A stretch of 64,000 nucleotides of DNA from Marivirga arenosa (GTDB lineage: Bacteria > Bacteroidota > Bacteroidia > Cytophagales > Cyclobacteriaceae). The position numbers and the translations under genes were made by a program. Below the pieces are notes generated by a model. It was not told the origin of the DNA. It searched no databases and saw only the letters and a program-made list of their open reading frames with translations. The DNA lies in assembly GCF_030503895.2 (NCBI RefSeq), contig NZ_CP129970.2, forward strand, positions 1,118,001 to 1,182,000, read 5' to 3'. Below, piece by piece: positions 1 through 9,689 of the stretch (position 1 is its first letter; the number at the start of each line of letters is the position of its first letter).

Positions 1-477
1 AAATACTCCAATGCTAAATATGTAGAAAACGATGCAGATAAAGACTATAACCCTTTATGGGAAACCAAAGCGGATTGCGTATTTCCATGTGCAACTCAAA
101 ATGAAATCAATAAAAAGGATGCTGAAAACATTAAAAGATCAGGTGCAAAACTGCTCACCGAAGGTGCTAATATGCCTTTAACAGCCGAAGCCATTGATGT
201 TATTTGTGAAGCTGAAATTCTTTATGCTCCAGGTAAAGCTACTAATGCAGGTGGAGTTGCCGTTTCAGGCTTAGAAATGAGTCAGAATAGAATTGGAGTA
301 TATTGGTCACATGAGGAAGTAGACAATAGACTAAAAAATATTATGAAGGATATACATGACAATTGCGTTAAAACAGCTGAAGAATACGAATTAAATCAAC
401 ATAATTATTTGGCTGCCGCAAATATTTATGGGTTTTTAAAAGTTGCAGACGCAATGAAAGCCCAAGGTGTAATTTAA
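1..477 (+). CDS. gdhA: NADP-type glutamate dehydrogenase, C-terminal part
   Basis: The reading frame is open from the first base, so only the last 158 residues are present and the N-terminal catalytic part lies outside the window. The enzyme interconverts 2-oxoglutarate plus ammonia and glutamate in the cytoplasm. Diagnostic blocks of the hexameric NADP-specific GdhA family are visible: FPCATQNE, EGANMP, APGKATNAGGVA, SGLEMSQN and the ending VADAMKAQGVI, which lines up closely with the end of the E. coli enzyme. An ATG at 172 is internal and not the start. A stem-loop follows the stop. The family call is secure; cofactor preference is inferred from family resemblance only. Confidence 0.95.
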   Translation, partial: KYSNAKYVENDADKDYNPLWETKADCVFPCATQNEINKKDAENIKRSGAKLLTEGANMPLTAEAIDVICEAEILYAPGKATNAGGVAVSGLEMSQNRIGVYWSHEEVDNRLKNIMKDIHDNCVKTAEEYELNQHNYLAAANIYGFLKVADAMKAQGVI

Positions 478-485
478 AAGAATAA

Positions 486-511
486 GAGCCAGGTAGCTTT
501 TTACCTGGTTC
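486..511 (+). terminator. Stem-loop after gdhA
   Basis: CCAGGTA (489-495) pairs with TACCTGG (502-508) around a 6-base loop, and three weaker pairs extend it. It begins 9 bases after the gdhA stop. There is no clean run of T after the stem, so it may act as an RNA 3' end rather than a strong intrinsic terminator. Confidence 0.45.
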
Positions 512-686
512 ATTGCTTTCTAAGAATCTGGTTCACCACTTCATCTATACTTATTAAAGGAATCCCCACCTGAATTAGAAACAGAAATGCCTCTCTTTCA
601 TAGCCATTATCTTTACAAAAATCGTCACAATCAACATCTATAGTAATAGAATAGTAATTGATAATTTTCTCATAAAGATGTAAAGT
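510..686 (-). pseudogene. Possible remnant of a short unknown gene
   Basis: On the minus strand 58 codons are open and read like a real protein C-terminus (with pieces such as DVDCDDFCKDNGYE and LIQVGIPLISIDEVV before a TGA stop at 510-512). There is no ATG, GTG or TTG at a sensible place upstream, and the next upstream codon in frame is a stop (687-689). It could be a decayed gene, a small gene with an unusual start, or chance. The family is unknown. The rest of the 294-base gap shows nothing else. Confidence 0.25.
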
Positions 687-771
687 TTATTTTGGTAACT
701 GCCACAGATTTATTGAGAGAATTGATTCAAAAAATTTTGAAACGCTTATATTCAATAAAAATCTATACCTA

Positions 772-1239
772 ATGAATTATGATGTAAAAACTGTTGAGGA
801 ATATTTAAATGCTATTCCTAAAGACAGGAGACCATTTGTTGAAAAGTTAAGGGATATAATTAAGGAAAACCTCCCTGAAGGATTCAAAGAAGAAATATCA
901 TATGGAATGATAGGCTTTGTAGTTCCTCATGATATATATCCAAATGGTTACCATGTAAATCCTGAACTTCCTTTACCCTTTATAAACATAGCCTCACAAA
1001 AAAATTTTATAGCCCTCTATCATAGTGGTATTTATACTAGCCCTGAATTAATGGAATGGTTTAAAAAAGAATATTCGGAGCGAATTACTACTAAATTAGA
1101 TATGGGAAAAAGTTGTATTCGCTTTAAAAACCTAAAAAATATTCCATTTGATCTAATTGAAGAGTTAGCGAAAAAAATTTCTGTAGATGACTGGATTTTG
1201 CAGTATGAGAATTCTCTTAGTAAGATGAAAAATAAATAA
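772..1239 (+). CDS. DUF1801 (YdhG-like) protein
   Basis: A 155-residue cytoplasmic protein of the DUF1801/YdhG family. The family shows a small alpha/beta fold, and no biochemical activity is established for it. Characteristic pieces are the N-terminal VEEYLNAIP, the central EEISYGMIGF, and the stretch FINIASQKNFIALYHSG, followed by DMGKSCIRFK near the C-terminus. It stands alone between gdhA and the ABC exporter genes, on the same strand as both but with gaps on each side. Length is normal for the family. Role unknown. Confidence 0.8.
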   Translation: MNYDVKTVEEYLNAIPKDRRPFVEKLRDIIKENLPEGFKEEISYGMIGFVVPHDIYPNGYHVNPELPLPFINIASQKNFIALYHSGIYTSPELMEWFKKEYSERITTKLDMGKSCIRFKNLKNIPFDLIEELAKKISVDDWILQYENSLSKMKNK

Positions 1240-1304
1240 TATTATTGCCTATTCATCTTTATTGATTTAAATTTCAAAATTGTAAGAACTATCAACTACA
1301 ATTT

Positions 1305-2777
1305 ATGAAATGGATTTTAAAGCATCAGTGGCTAAACTTTAGAAGATCTCCTGCTTTCGAAAAAGATTTAGGTATTAAGATCTTCTTGATCCTATTGGGA
1401 TTATTTCTATTAATGAACCTGATATTTGTGAGCTCAAATTTTAATGAACTGCTTGATGGCTTTGGTATCGATACCGAGCCCACAATATTAATTAATCAAT
1501 TTTTACTTTATTATTTTATTAGTGAGCTCGGACTTCGTTATCTGATGCAAAATGTACCAGCTCTAGATATAGAGCCCTACCTTCACTTACCTATTTCGAA
1601 AAATCTAGTTTCAAAATTTCTTGTTTTCAGATCGATTTTAAGTCCGTATAATCTCCTGGCTCCCTCGATTTTTATTGGTTTGACAGTCAGCACAGTAATT
1701 CCTTCTATCGGACTTTCCAAAGGCTTAGTTTGGCTACTTTTCACCTTATCTACCTCTTTAATCCTTCATTTTTTTAATATATTAATTAAAAAGAAATTAG
1801 AGAACTCTAATCTATTTTGGACTGTATTACTTTCACTTATTGCCATTAATTACATTGGAAATAATTATCTAAACTTTGATTTAATCCCTTTGGGGCAGTG
1901 GGCATCTGCAATAACCAACAATCCCATTTTATTGATCGTCCCAATTCTAATACTACTATTCGTAATTTATACAAGCTATAAATTCTTCTTAGAAAATCTT
2001 TATTTGGAAGATTTATTCGATGCCAAAATGATGTCTGGTGAAAAATTTACTGGAAAATTAAGAAATTGGGAAAGCAAAGGTTTGCTTAACACTTTGATAG
2101 GTCAGGAACTTAAATTAATCCTTCGTCATAAAAGGAGTAGATCAAGCGTGATGATGGCTGGTATTTTTTTATTCTACCCACTTCTCATTTTCAGTATGGG
2201 AAAAGAAACACAATCAGAATTCATGGCGATTTTTGTAAGCATTTTCTTTACAGGAATATTCATTATTCAGTACGGGCAGTTTCTTTGGAGCTGGAATACT
2301 AACCAGATGGACTTTTTCCTGACTCAGATCAATCCATATAAGCTGTGGGTGGAGTCCCGATACAGATTACTAGTTTACTCAGTAATTATTACTAGTATCT
2401 TATCGCTACCCTATTTTTATTATGGATATGAAATTATGCTGATAATGGCTGCAACTGCACTGTATAATGTAGGAATAAATAGTATGCTTATTATGCGCAT
2501 GAGCTTATGGGGTCCAAAGCCTATAGAATTAGATAAGAGCTCTATGATGAATTATCAGGGAGTAGGGGCCGCTCAATTTGTAGTGGGAATTCCTCTTATT
2601 TTAGGACCAATGATAGTTTACGCCCCATTTTCATATATCTGGAATGGTCAGATAGGTGTTTTAGCTATTGCCGTTACAGGACTCATTGGCATTGTGTTGA
2701 GAAAACCATTTTTTAATGCGATAGCTAATAAATTAAAGAAAGATAAATATAAACTCATCCACGATTTAACAATATAG
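1305..2777 (+). CDS. DUF5687 ABC-2-like exporter permease
   Basis: A 490-residue polytopic inner-membrane protein whose start MKWILKHQWLNFRRSP is typical of the Bacteroidota DUF5687 family, which behaves as the membrane subunit of ABC exporters. At least ten hydrophobic segments can be read, for example residues 25-42, 160-200, 205-225 and 280-300. The next gene, two bases away, encodes the matching ATPase, so the two form one operon and presumably one transporter. The substrate is not evident from sequence. No accessory outer-membrane or adaptor gene lies alongside. Confidence 0.85.
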   Translation: MKWILKHQWLNFRRSPAFEKDLGIKIFLILLGLFLLMNLIFVSSNFNELLDGFGIDTEPTILINQFLLYYFISELGLRYLMQNVPALDIEPYLHLPISKNLVSKFLVFRSILSPYNLLAPSIFIGLTVSTVIPSIGLSKGLVWLLFTLSTSLILHFFNILIKKKLENSNLFWTVLLSLIAINYIGNNYLNFDLIPLGQWASAITNNPILLIVPILILLFVIYTSYKFFLENLYLEDLFDAKMMSGEKFTGKLRNWESKGLLNTLIGQELKLILRHKRSRSSVMMAGIFLFYPLLIFSMGKETQSEFMAIFVSIFFTGIFIIQYGQFLWSWNTNQMDFFLTQINPYKLWVESRYRLLVYSVIITSILSLPYFYYGYEIMLIMAATALYNVGINSMLIMRMSLWGPKPIELDKSSMMNYQGVGAAQFVVGIPLILGPMIVYAPFSYIWNGQIGVLAIAVTGLIGIVLRKPFFNAIANKLKKDKYKLIHDLTI

Positions 2778-2779
2778 AA

Positions 2780-3487
2780 GTGATACAGATACATAACCTT
2801 AAAAAAAGCTACCATAAACAAACGGTTTTAAATGTACCGGAAATAAATATTCCTGAAGGACAATCATTTGGCTTAGTAGGAAATAATGGGGCAGGTAAAA
2901 CAACACTTTTACGTTTGATGCTCGACCTTATCCGTGCTAGTGAAGGAGAAATTCAAATTGATAATCAATCGGTAAAAGATCAAGAAGACTGGAAAAACAT
3001 AACAGGGTCATTCATTGATGAGAAATTTTTAATCCACTATTTAACTCCTGAAGAGTATTTCCAATTTTTAGCTAAAATAAGAGGGGTGAGTGCGGGAGAT
3101 GTTAGCATGCATTTGAAACTATTTGAACCCTTATTTAATGATGAAATTTTTGGTAAGAAAAAGTACATCAGAAATCTTTCTAAGGGTAATAAAAAGAAAT
3201 TAGGGATAGCAGCTGCACTTCTTGGAGATCCTAAATTAGTTATACTTGATGAGCCATTCGAAAATCTAGATCCTACGAGTCAGATTAGATTGAAAAAGAT
3301 CATTCAACAATTTCAAAAAGAAAAATCAGTCACCTTTGTGATTTCCAGTCATGATCTTAATCATGTTACTGAGATTTGTGATCGTATTGTCATTTTAGAC
3401 AAGGGAATTATTATTAAGGATATGGAAGTAACTGAAAGTACATTAAATGAACTTACAGATTATTTCAGCAGCAGTGTTGAAAATTAA
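2780..3487 (+). CDS. ABC transporter ATP-binding protein
   Basis: A 235-residue ATPase that starts with GTG, two bases after the stop of the permease gene, so the pair is translationally close. Walker A is GNNGAGKTT (residues 35-43). The signature is degenerate, LSKGNKKK instead of LSGGQ. Walker B is LVILDEP, followed by a D-loop ENLDP and the switch His in ISSHD. This fits the subfamily of CcmA/NatA-like exporter ATPases. It should drive the DUF5687 permease; the substrate is unknown. A bidirectional terminator follows. Confidence 0.92.
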   Translation: MIQIHNLKKSYHKQTVLNVPEINIPEGQSFGLVGNNGAGKTTLLRLMLDLIRASEGEIQIDNQSVKDQEDWKNITGSFIDEKFLIHYLTPEEYFQFLAKIRGVSAGDVSMHLKLFEPLFNDEIFGKKKYIRNLSKGNKKKLGIAAALLGDPKLVILDEPFENLDPTSQIRLKKIIQQFQKEKSVTFVISSHDLNHVTEICDRIVILDKGIIIKDMEVTESTLNELTDYFSSSVEN

Positions 3488-3511
3488 ATTTTATAAATAT
3501 TAATAAATAAA

Positions 3512-3537
3512 AAAGGATGGCTTATAGACCATCCTTT
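3512..3537. terminator. Bidirectional intrinsic terminator
   Basis: AAAGGATGG (3512-3520) pairs with CCATCCTTT (3529-3537) around an 8-base loop, with A-rich sequence before and T-rich sequence after. It sits between the convergent ABC ATPase gene and the M14 peptidase gene and can end transcripts from both. Confidence 0.8.
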
Positions 3538-3563
3538 ATATAACATTCAACTAAATGTAAATT

Positions 3564-6107
3564 CTATTCCGCAGAACTTCCGCTAATGGTTTGGCCGAAG
3601 AAAACTGCGTTCATAAATAATCGGTTAGTACCATACCAAAAAGCTCTAAAGTTTGTATTATCTGTAAAAGAAATCACCTTTCCAGCTCCTACTCTACTTA
3701 CGCTTACAGCTGAAGTTCCTTTTAATTTCTCAACATTTTCTTCAGAAATATAACCATTCAACAATGGCGATTGGGTGTATCTAAGCGGGTTAGCATACTG
3801 ATTTTTAGATTTCTCCATAAACAATGTTGTATTTCTAAAAATAGGCATCTTTTCCTTTTTCAATCCATAAGCAATCGGATGACTTAAATCTAATTCCACT
3901 TCAAAAATAGCACCACCAATCACTTGAGCTCCTCTGTTGTTGCCTAAATCCTCATAAGCTTCATATCCAATTGTATCAGCCTTATTTTTTTTGAATTTAA
4001 CTTTAGTTAATTTTTGATCTGAAAGCCATTTTGCTGCAGATTGATAGGCTATTAATGTGCCGCCTGTTTGTAACCAAGACTGTATCTTTGGCATTTGACT
4101 ACCCATACTCCCATATCTACCATCTGGCATAATTAAAACATTATATCTGCTTAAATCCGCTCTTCTGAAATCATTAACATCAATTTTAGTAATCGGCATT
4201 TCATAATGCTGATCCATTAAAAACCATATTTCTCCAGCATCATAAGGACTTATCCCTTCACCAATAACCATTGCTATACTTGTTTTTGTTAAGGGTTCAA
4301 AAGAGGGGCTTCCTAAATTAACTCCACTTGTATTCCCACTATTAAGCGCATGCACTTTAACACCAGTTTCTGTTATAGCTTCTTCTATGATTTGATAAAT
4401 CTGGATTGCGGATTGATTCTGCTGCTTAACAGGAATTAAAATAGTACCGATGGCTAAAGTTTCTCCATTAGATAATACTATTTCTTCAGTGCTGACCTTC
4501 GTTCTTAATCCAGCTTTATGAATCTTATTTAAAGCCTTTGGAGCATAGAAATCATGCCATTCCATTAAATAAGCATATTCACTTTTTCCTCCTATTATAT
4601 TGGAATTTGGTTTTTGATCAGCTGTGAACCTTTCCCCTAAAAGGCTACTATTGAACCCTTTATTATCTAAGCTTTTATAATCTAGATTAAAGGCCATCCC
4701 CATATTAAAAGCAGAAACATCATAGAATAAGCTGTCTTTAAAGCTAGTTCTCACATCGAAAATTGCTTTGATTAATCTGCTTTGATTTTGATTAGTAGGA
4801 ATAATAAAGCTGTTATCAGAATCAAAGCCTGCTGTATTTTTTGCTAATTTATAAACTTCAATTTCTTGTCTATCAAGCATTTCTGCAAAACGGAAAAGCT
4901 TAGATTGATCTAGATCAGATACCACCCATGCTTTTTCACTTGCCTGCGATGCCATCTGCTTTGAATTTTTATAAAAATCCTTTTGGAATGTTAACAATTC
5001 AGTTCTCATTTCATAAGCAGCTTGAAATGTACTTAATGATGCCGTGAATTGATTTTTTATTGTAAAAGGAAATTCAAGAACTCCATTTACACTTTCTTGT
5101 GCATGACCTCGAGAGCTCGCTTGCTCAAATAAAATCCCAACTGCCCCTTGTACATCCGGAAAAGTAGATCCTTTCCCATAATAAAAGTCATCAAAACTCT
5201 CCTTACTGTAGTAAAGTGAACCTATTCGATCCAAAAATTCAGCATGATATTCGCCAATTTGAGCAGTTAAATCTTGGTTTTTTTGAGGTGTAATCGGATG
5301 AGTACGTTCTGGAATTCCTGGCTGGAAAAAGAATGTACTATTGGTTCCCATTTCATGGTGATCTGTTAAAATATTCGGCTTCCATGCATGGAATTGAGCA
5401 ATTCTATTCCGAGATTCAACCAATTGGGTTGGCAACCAATCTCTATTCATATCAAACCAATAATGATTGGTTCTGCCTCCAGGCCAAACTTCGTTAAATT
5501 CTCTATCATTAGGATCAGTAACCAAATTTTCACTTTTATGTATATTAGCCCAAGTAGCAAATCTATTTAAACCATCTGGATTAAATGATGGATCTAAAAG
5601 TACTACTACATTTTTTAACTTATCTTCAATATCAGAACCTTGGGCAGCAGCCAAATAATAAGCCGTAAGCATAGAAGCATTACTACCACTCGGTTCATTG
5701 CCATGAATAGAAAAACCCATCATCACAACTGATGGCATTTCATTCACATCTAAACCATTGGATAATTCAGGATTAGTTAGATTTTTATGATCACGCTTTA
5801 TTTGATCAATGTTTTTATGATTTTCAGGATGTGTAATCGTTAAAAGCAATTGAGGCCTATCCTCATAAGTTTTACCACTTTCAATAATGGTAATTCTATT
5901 AGAAGCTGCAGCCAAAGCCTTCATATAATATACCAACTTATCATGAGTAACATGCCATTCTCCTACCTGATGCCCAATCACACTTTCGGGTGTTGGAATT
6001 GAAGAATCATACTCTAAACTATCGGGTAGAAAATAGGATAAATCCTTTTGAGCCACAGTGAGGCTAGAACTGAAAACTAAAATAAATAATAGGTAGATCT
6101 TTCTCAT
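3564..6107 (-). CDS. Secreted M14-family zinc carboxypeptidase-like protein
   Basis: An 847-residue exported protein with a signal peptide (about residues 1-19, ending VAQ). The M14 zinc site is visible: HGNE gives His135 and Glu138, and DHHEMG around 249-254 supplies the third His. The catalytic Glu is probably E328 in GILFEQAS, and NRDW (221-224) matches the Asn-Arg substrate-binding position. The second half (roughly 560-760) has an alpha/beta pattern resembling a glutamine-amidotransferase-like beta domain (NVLIMPDGRYG) and probably is not catalytic. It likely trims peptides in the periplasm or outside the cell. There is no C-terminal type IX sorting signal. It is a single gene, divergent from the TonB receptor gene. 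Confidence 0.9.
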   Translation of the reverse strand: MRKIYLLFILVFSSSLTVAQKDLSYFLPDSLEYDSSIPTPESVIGHQVGEWHVTHDKLVYYMKALAAASNRITIIESGKTYEDRPQLLLTITHPENHKNIDQIKRDHKNLTNPELSNGLDVNEMPSVVMMGFSIHGNEPSGSNASMLTAYYLAAAQGSDIEDKLKNVVVLLDPSFNPDGLNRFATWANIHKSENLVTDPNDREFNEVWPGGRTNHYWFDMNRDWLPTQLVESRNRIAQFHAWKPNILTDHHEMGTNSTFFFQPGIPERTHPITPQKNQDLTAQIGEYHAEFLDRIGSLYYSKESFDDFYYGKGSTFPDVQGAVGILFEQASSRGHAQESVNGVLEFPFTIKNQFTASLSTFQAAYEMRTELLTFQKDFYKNSKQMASQASEKAWVVSDLDQSKLFRFAEMLDRQEIEVYKLAKNTAGFDSDNSFIIPTNQNQSRLIKAIFDVRTSFKDSLFYDVSAFNMGMAFNLDYKSLDNKGFNSSLLGERFTADQKPNSNIIGGKSEYAYLMEWHDFYAPKALNKIHKAGLRTKVSTEEIVLSNGETLAIGTILIPVKQQNQSAIQIYQIIEEAITETGVKVHALNSGNTSGVNLGSPSFEPLTKTSIAMVIGEGISPYDAGEIWFLMDQHYEMPITKIDVNDFRRADLSRYNVLIMPDGRYGSMGSQMPKIQSWLQTGGTLIAYQSAAKWLSDQKLTKVKFKKNKADTIGYEAYEDLGNNRGAQVIGGAIFEVELDLSHPIAYGLKKEKMPIFRNTTLFMEKSKNQYANPLRYTQSPLLNGYISEENVEKLKGTSAVSVSRVGAGKVISFTDNTNFRAFWYGTNRLFMNAVFFGQTISGSSAE

Positions 6108-6299
6108 AAAATTTTTATTAAAGTGGAAGTTAACAATCTAATTCCTATCTAGTAAGTACAATGTTTTGAACGGTGATATTCCTGTTTTTAAACCAGAATT
6201 TCATAGTAAAATACCAATGTTAACTTAATGTTAACAAAATAGTATGCATACATAATCAATAATTAACTTAGAACACAGACGCTTAAGTGATTAGTCATT

Positions 6300-6307
6300 T
6301 AATTTTG
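6300..6307 (+). promoter_or_regulatory. Candidate -7 box for the TonB receptor gene
   Basis: TAATTTTG matches the Bacteroidota -7 consensus TAnnTTTG and lies 27 bases before the ATG at 6335. No good TTG -33 element is at the expected distance, so this is a partial match only. Confidence 0.4.
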
Positions 6308-6334
6308 CAGTAAATTCAAAAAACAAATTACAAA

Positions 6335-9300
6335 ATGAAGAAAATTTTACAGAGTTTATGTGTAGTGACATTGCTGCTTGCTTTAGCAGTAGGTTCAGCC
6401 TTTGCACAAGGGGTAACTACATCAGCAATAACTGGTGTGATTAAAGATGACAAAGGAGAGGAATTACCTGGCGCTACTGTCCAAGCAATACACACTCCTT
6501 CAGGTACTACCTATGGAGCCGTGTCAAATGTCAGTGGTAGATTTAGAATGCTAAACATGAGAGTGGGTGGACCATACACACTTAAAGTTTCATTTATTGG
6601 CTTTCAAGAATATGAGCTTCAGAATATCGATCTTGACTTAGGTCAAACATTGAACCTCAATATTGCTATGACAACTAGTGTTGAAGAATTAAGTGAAATA
6701 CTTGTTGAAGCACAAAGAGGTCAAGTAATTGATGGTGATAGAACAGGAGCTTCTACCAACTTATCAAATGAAAGAATCGCTTCAATGCCGACCATTAACC
6801 GTAGTATAAATGACTTCACAAGATTGAATCCTCAATCAAATGGGACTAGTTTTGGTGGTGCTGATAACCGATATAACAATTACACCATTGATGGTAACTT
6901 ATACAACAACAACTTTGGCTTAGGAAGCTCTCAGTTTGCAGGAGGAAATCCTATTTCAATTGACGCAATTGAAGAAGTACAAGTAAACATCGCTCCTTAT
7001 GATGTAACTCAAAGTGGTTTTACAGGAGCAAGTGTTAATGCTGTAACTAAGTCAGGTACTAACTCTATACAAGCAACGGCTTATACACTTTTCAGAAATC
7101 AGAATACTCAAGGAACTACTTTAAATGGTGGTCAGGACGTACCTTTTTCTGAATCAAGTACACAAATTCACGGTGTAACTTTAGGTTTACCGATCATTAA
7201 AGATAAATTGTTCTTTTTTGGTTCATTTGAATTTGAGGATAATGCTATCCCTGGTGATACTAGAAGAGCGGCAAGACCTGAGCAAGGATTATTGCCTGAC
7301 TTAGAATTAGGTATTGCAAGAATGACGGCTGATCAAGCTGAGTTTGTGCAAGAGCAAATGCAAGAAATTTATGGATATGAAACAGGTGCTTACGAAAACT
7401 ATCCATTTGAAGATGTAGCTACAAGGTTGAACTTTCGATTAGATTACAACTTGAATCAGAGCAACAAAATCATGGTGCGTTACAACAATTTCCAACAAAG
7501 AAGAGATGTTGGAATCAACGGAAACAGTATTCGTGGACTTCCTGCTAGTGAAAGATTTAGAAATACAAGTAGATTTGGTAATGAAGCGCTTACCTTCAGA
7601 AACGGTAATTACGGAAGTGAAGAAGACGTTCAATCTATTGTTGGAGAGTGGACTTCAAACATTGGTAACAATATGGCCAATAAATTGAATATTGGATATA
7701 CCAGCGCCATATCCCAAAGATTTATTCCTGGAGATCAAAATTTCCCAATGTCTGAAATATTAGAATATGACGGTTCTACTCCATTATATTTCGCCTCATT
7801 AGGAACTGAACTTTTCACTAGAGGTAACTTATTGGATAACAAAACCTTTAATATCACAAATAATTTTAATTATTTCATGGGTGATCATACTTTCACTGCG
7901 GGTGTGAACTTCGAATACATGACATTCGATAATGCCTTTAACCCAACTTGGGATTCATGGTACAGATGGAATTCTTATGATGATTTCGTAGCTGCAGTAA
8001 TTGATAGAGACCCAAGCGTTCGTCCAGCAGGTTTTGCAATTGGATTTACATATGATGCAGAAAATCCAAATGTTTTACCAACAGATAGAACTCAATTTGG
8101 ACAAGTTGGTATTTATGTACAAGACGAATATCAAGCAACTAACGACTTAAAAGTAACAGCAGGTTTACGTGTTGAATTACCTTTCTACCCAATTGATGCT
8201 CCTAGAAACCCTAGAGTAGAAGCATTAGGGATAAGTGTAGAAAACCCTAGAAATCCAGGTGAATTTATTGAACCTCGTGTGGATAATTTCCCTTCAATTA
8301 ACCCTGTTTTCTCTCCTCGTTTAGGTTTTAACTGGGATACATTTGGTGACAAAACCTTACAAGTACGTGGTGGGACAGGTATTTTCACAGGTCGTCCAAT
8401 ATTTGTTCACTTATCTAACCAAATTAATGGTAATGGTGTAACAAGAGGTTTCATTGGTCTATTGGAAGATGATTGGGGACAAGATGGAAACCCAACATGG
8501 GAAGGTTTCCAAGCGGATATTAACTATTACAGACCAGATCCATCAGTACAGGAACCTACTGTTTCTAGCTCGTTATCAATAACTGACCCTAACTTTCAAC
8601 TTCCTCAAACTTGGAGAAGCAACTTAGCGGCAGATTATGTTTATAATGGATTTGTATTCACTGTTGAAGGTATCTTCTCTAAAGATTACAACACTCCATT
8701 CAGTGCTAACCTTTCAAGTGTTCCTACTGGTGAGTCAGTAAATATTGGCGGTAATGCATATCCAACTTACGATCAAGTAGCACTAGGTGGCGAAATCAAT
8801 GAGTTATATTATTTAACTAATATTGACGACAGGACTTATGCTGCTTTAACTCTAGGAGTTCAAAAGGATTGGGGTAAAGGTATTTTTACCAGCTTTAATT
8901 ATACAAGAAGTCAAAGTAGAGACTTTGGACTTGGTGGCGGTTCTCAAGCAGCTTCCTTATGGCCAGCTGACGTTCAGCAAGGAAGAAACAATCCGGAAGA
9001 AGGATTCTCAAGAAATGATCAACCAAATAGAGTAGTAGGTTTAATTGCCTTCAACACAAAAGGTCTAAATGAATCTAACAACACTTCATTCAACTTATAC
9101 TATTCAGCTGGTGAACAAGGAAGATACTCTTATACTTACAGTGGTAACATTACTGGTGAAGGTGGTGGATCTTCATTAATGTATATCCCAGAAAGTTTAG
9201 AAGATGCACAGCTTATCGACAGAATAGCTGGTGGATCAATTGTGCAAACTGCTGAGCAGCAATGGAACATTTTGAATAACTATATTGAGAATGATCCATA

Positions 9301-9661
9301 TTTAAGCGAAAATAGAGGTACGGTTTCGGAAAGAAATGGTGCAGTTTTACCATGGTTACACAGACTTGACTTATCAGTTGTTCAAACCATCAACTTAACT
9401 AAGGATCCATCTGAGCATAGATTAGAATTCAGAGCTGATATTTTAAATGTATTGAACATGATGAATGACTCATGGGGTGTAAGCAGACAAACTGTACAAA
9501 GAAACTTAATGAACTTTGAAGGTACTGATGCTAATGGAAATGCTCAATTTACCATCAATACTATTCAAGGAGAGTCAACTTATCCAACGGATGTAACCAT
9601 TCCAAACTTTGATCTTGGTCAAACTTGGAGTGCACAGTTTGGTGTTAAATACATCTTTTAA
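6335..9661 (+). CDS. TonB-dependent receptor, Oar-like
   Basis: A 1108-residue outer-membrane beta-barrel protein. Signal peptide is about 1-24 (ending AFA). Residues about 29-115 form a carboxypeptidase-regulatory-like beta-sandwich (GVIKDDKGEELPGATV). A plug domain follows (about 125-250; NRSINDFTRLNPQ, then SIDAIEEVQVN), and then a long barrel. The protein ends in an aromatic residue (KYIF), as usual for outer-membrane barrels. Size and order match the Oar-like class of TonB receptors, not the SusC class. The substrate is unknown. The lipoprotein encoded 28 bases downstream is probably co-transcribed and may work at the same receptor. Confidence 0.9.
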   Translation: MKKILQSLCVVTLLLALAVGSAFAQGVTTSAITGVIKDDKGEELPGATVQAIHTPSGTTYGAVSNVSGRFRMLNMRVGGPYTLKVSFIGFQEYELQNIDLDLGQTLNLNIAMTTSVEELSEILVEAQRGQVIDGDRTGASTNLSNERIASMPTINRSINDFTRLNPQSNGTSFGGADNRYNNYTIDGNLYNNNFGLGSSQFAGGNPISIDAIEEVQVNIAPYDVTQSGFTGASVNAVTKSGTNSIQATAYTLFRNQNTQGTTLNGGQDVPFSESSTQIHGVTLGLPIIKDKLFFFGSFEFEDNAIPGDTRRAARPEQGLLPDLELGIARMTADQAEFVQEQMQEIYGYETGAYENYPFEDVATRLNFRLDYNLNQSNKIMVRYNNFQQRRDVGINGNSIRGLPASERFRNTSRFGNEALTFRNGNYGSEEDVQSIVGEWTSNIGNNMANKLNIGYTSAISQRFIPGDQNFPMSEILEYDGSTPLYFASLGTELFTRGNLLDNKTFNITNNFNYFMGDHTFTAGVNFEYMTFDNAFNPTWDSWYRWNSYDDFVAAVIDRDPSVRPAGFAIGFTYDAENPNVLPTDRTQFGQVGIYVQDEYQATNDLKVTAGLRVELPFYPIDAPRNPRVEALGISVENPRNPGEFIEPRVDNFPSINPVFSPRLGFNWDTFGDKTLQVRGGTGIFTGRPIFVHLSNQINGNGVTRGFIGLLEDDWGQDGNPTWEGFQADINYYRPDPSVQEPTVSSSLSITDPNFQLPQTWRSNLAADYVYNGFVFTVEGIFSKDYNTPFSANLSSVPTGESVNIGGNAYPTYDQVALGGEINELYYLTNIDDRTYAALTLGVQKDWGKGIFTSFNYTRSQSRDFGLGGGSQAASLWPADVQQGRNNPEEGFSRNDQPNRVVGLIAFNTKGLNESNNTSFNLYYSAGEQGRYSYTYSGNITGEGGGSSLMYIPESLEDAQLIDRIAGGSIVQTAEQQWNILNNYIENDPYLSENRGTVSERNGAVLPWLHRLDLSVVQTINLTKDPSEHRLEFRADILNVLNMMNDSWGVSRQTVQRNLMNFEGTDANGNAQFTINTIQGESTYPTDVTIPNFDLGQTWSAQFGVKYIF

Positions 9662-9689
9662 TTGAGACAAAAATTTAAAAAATAGTAAA

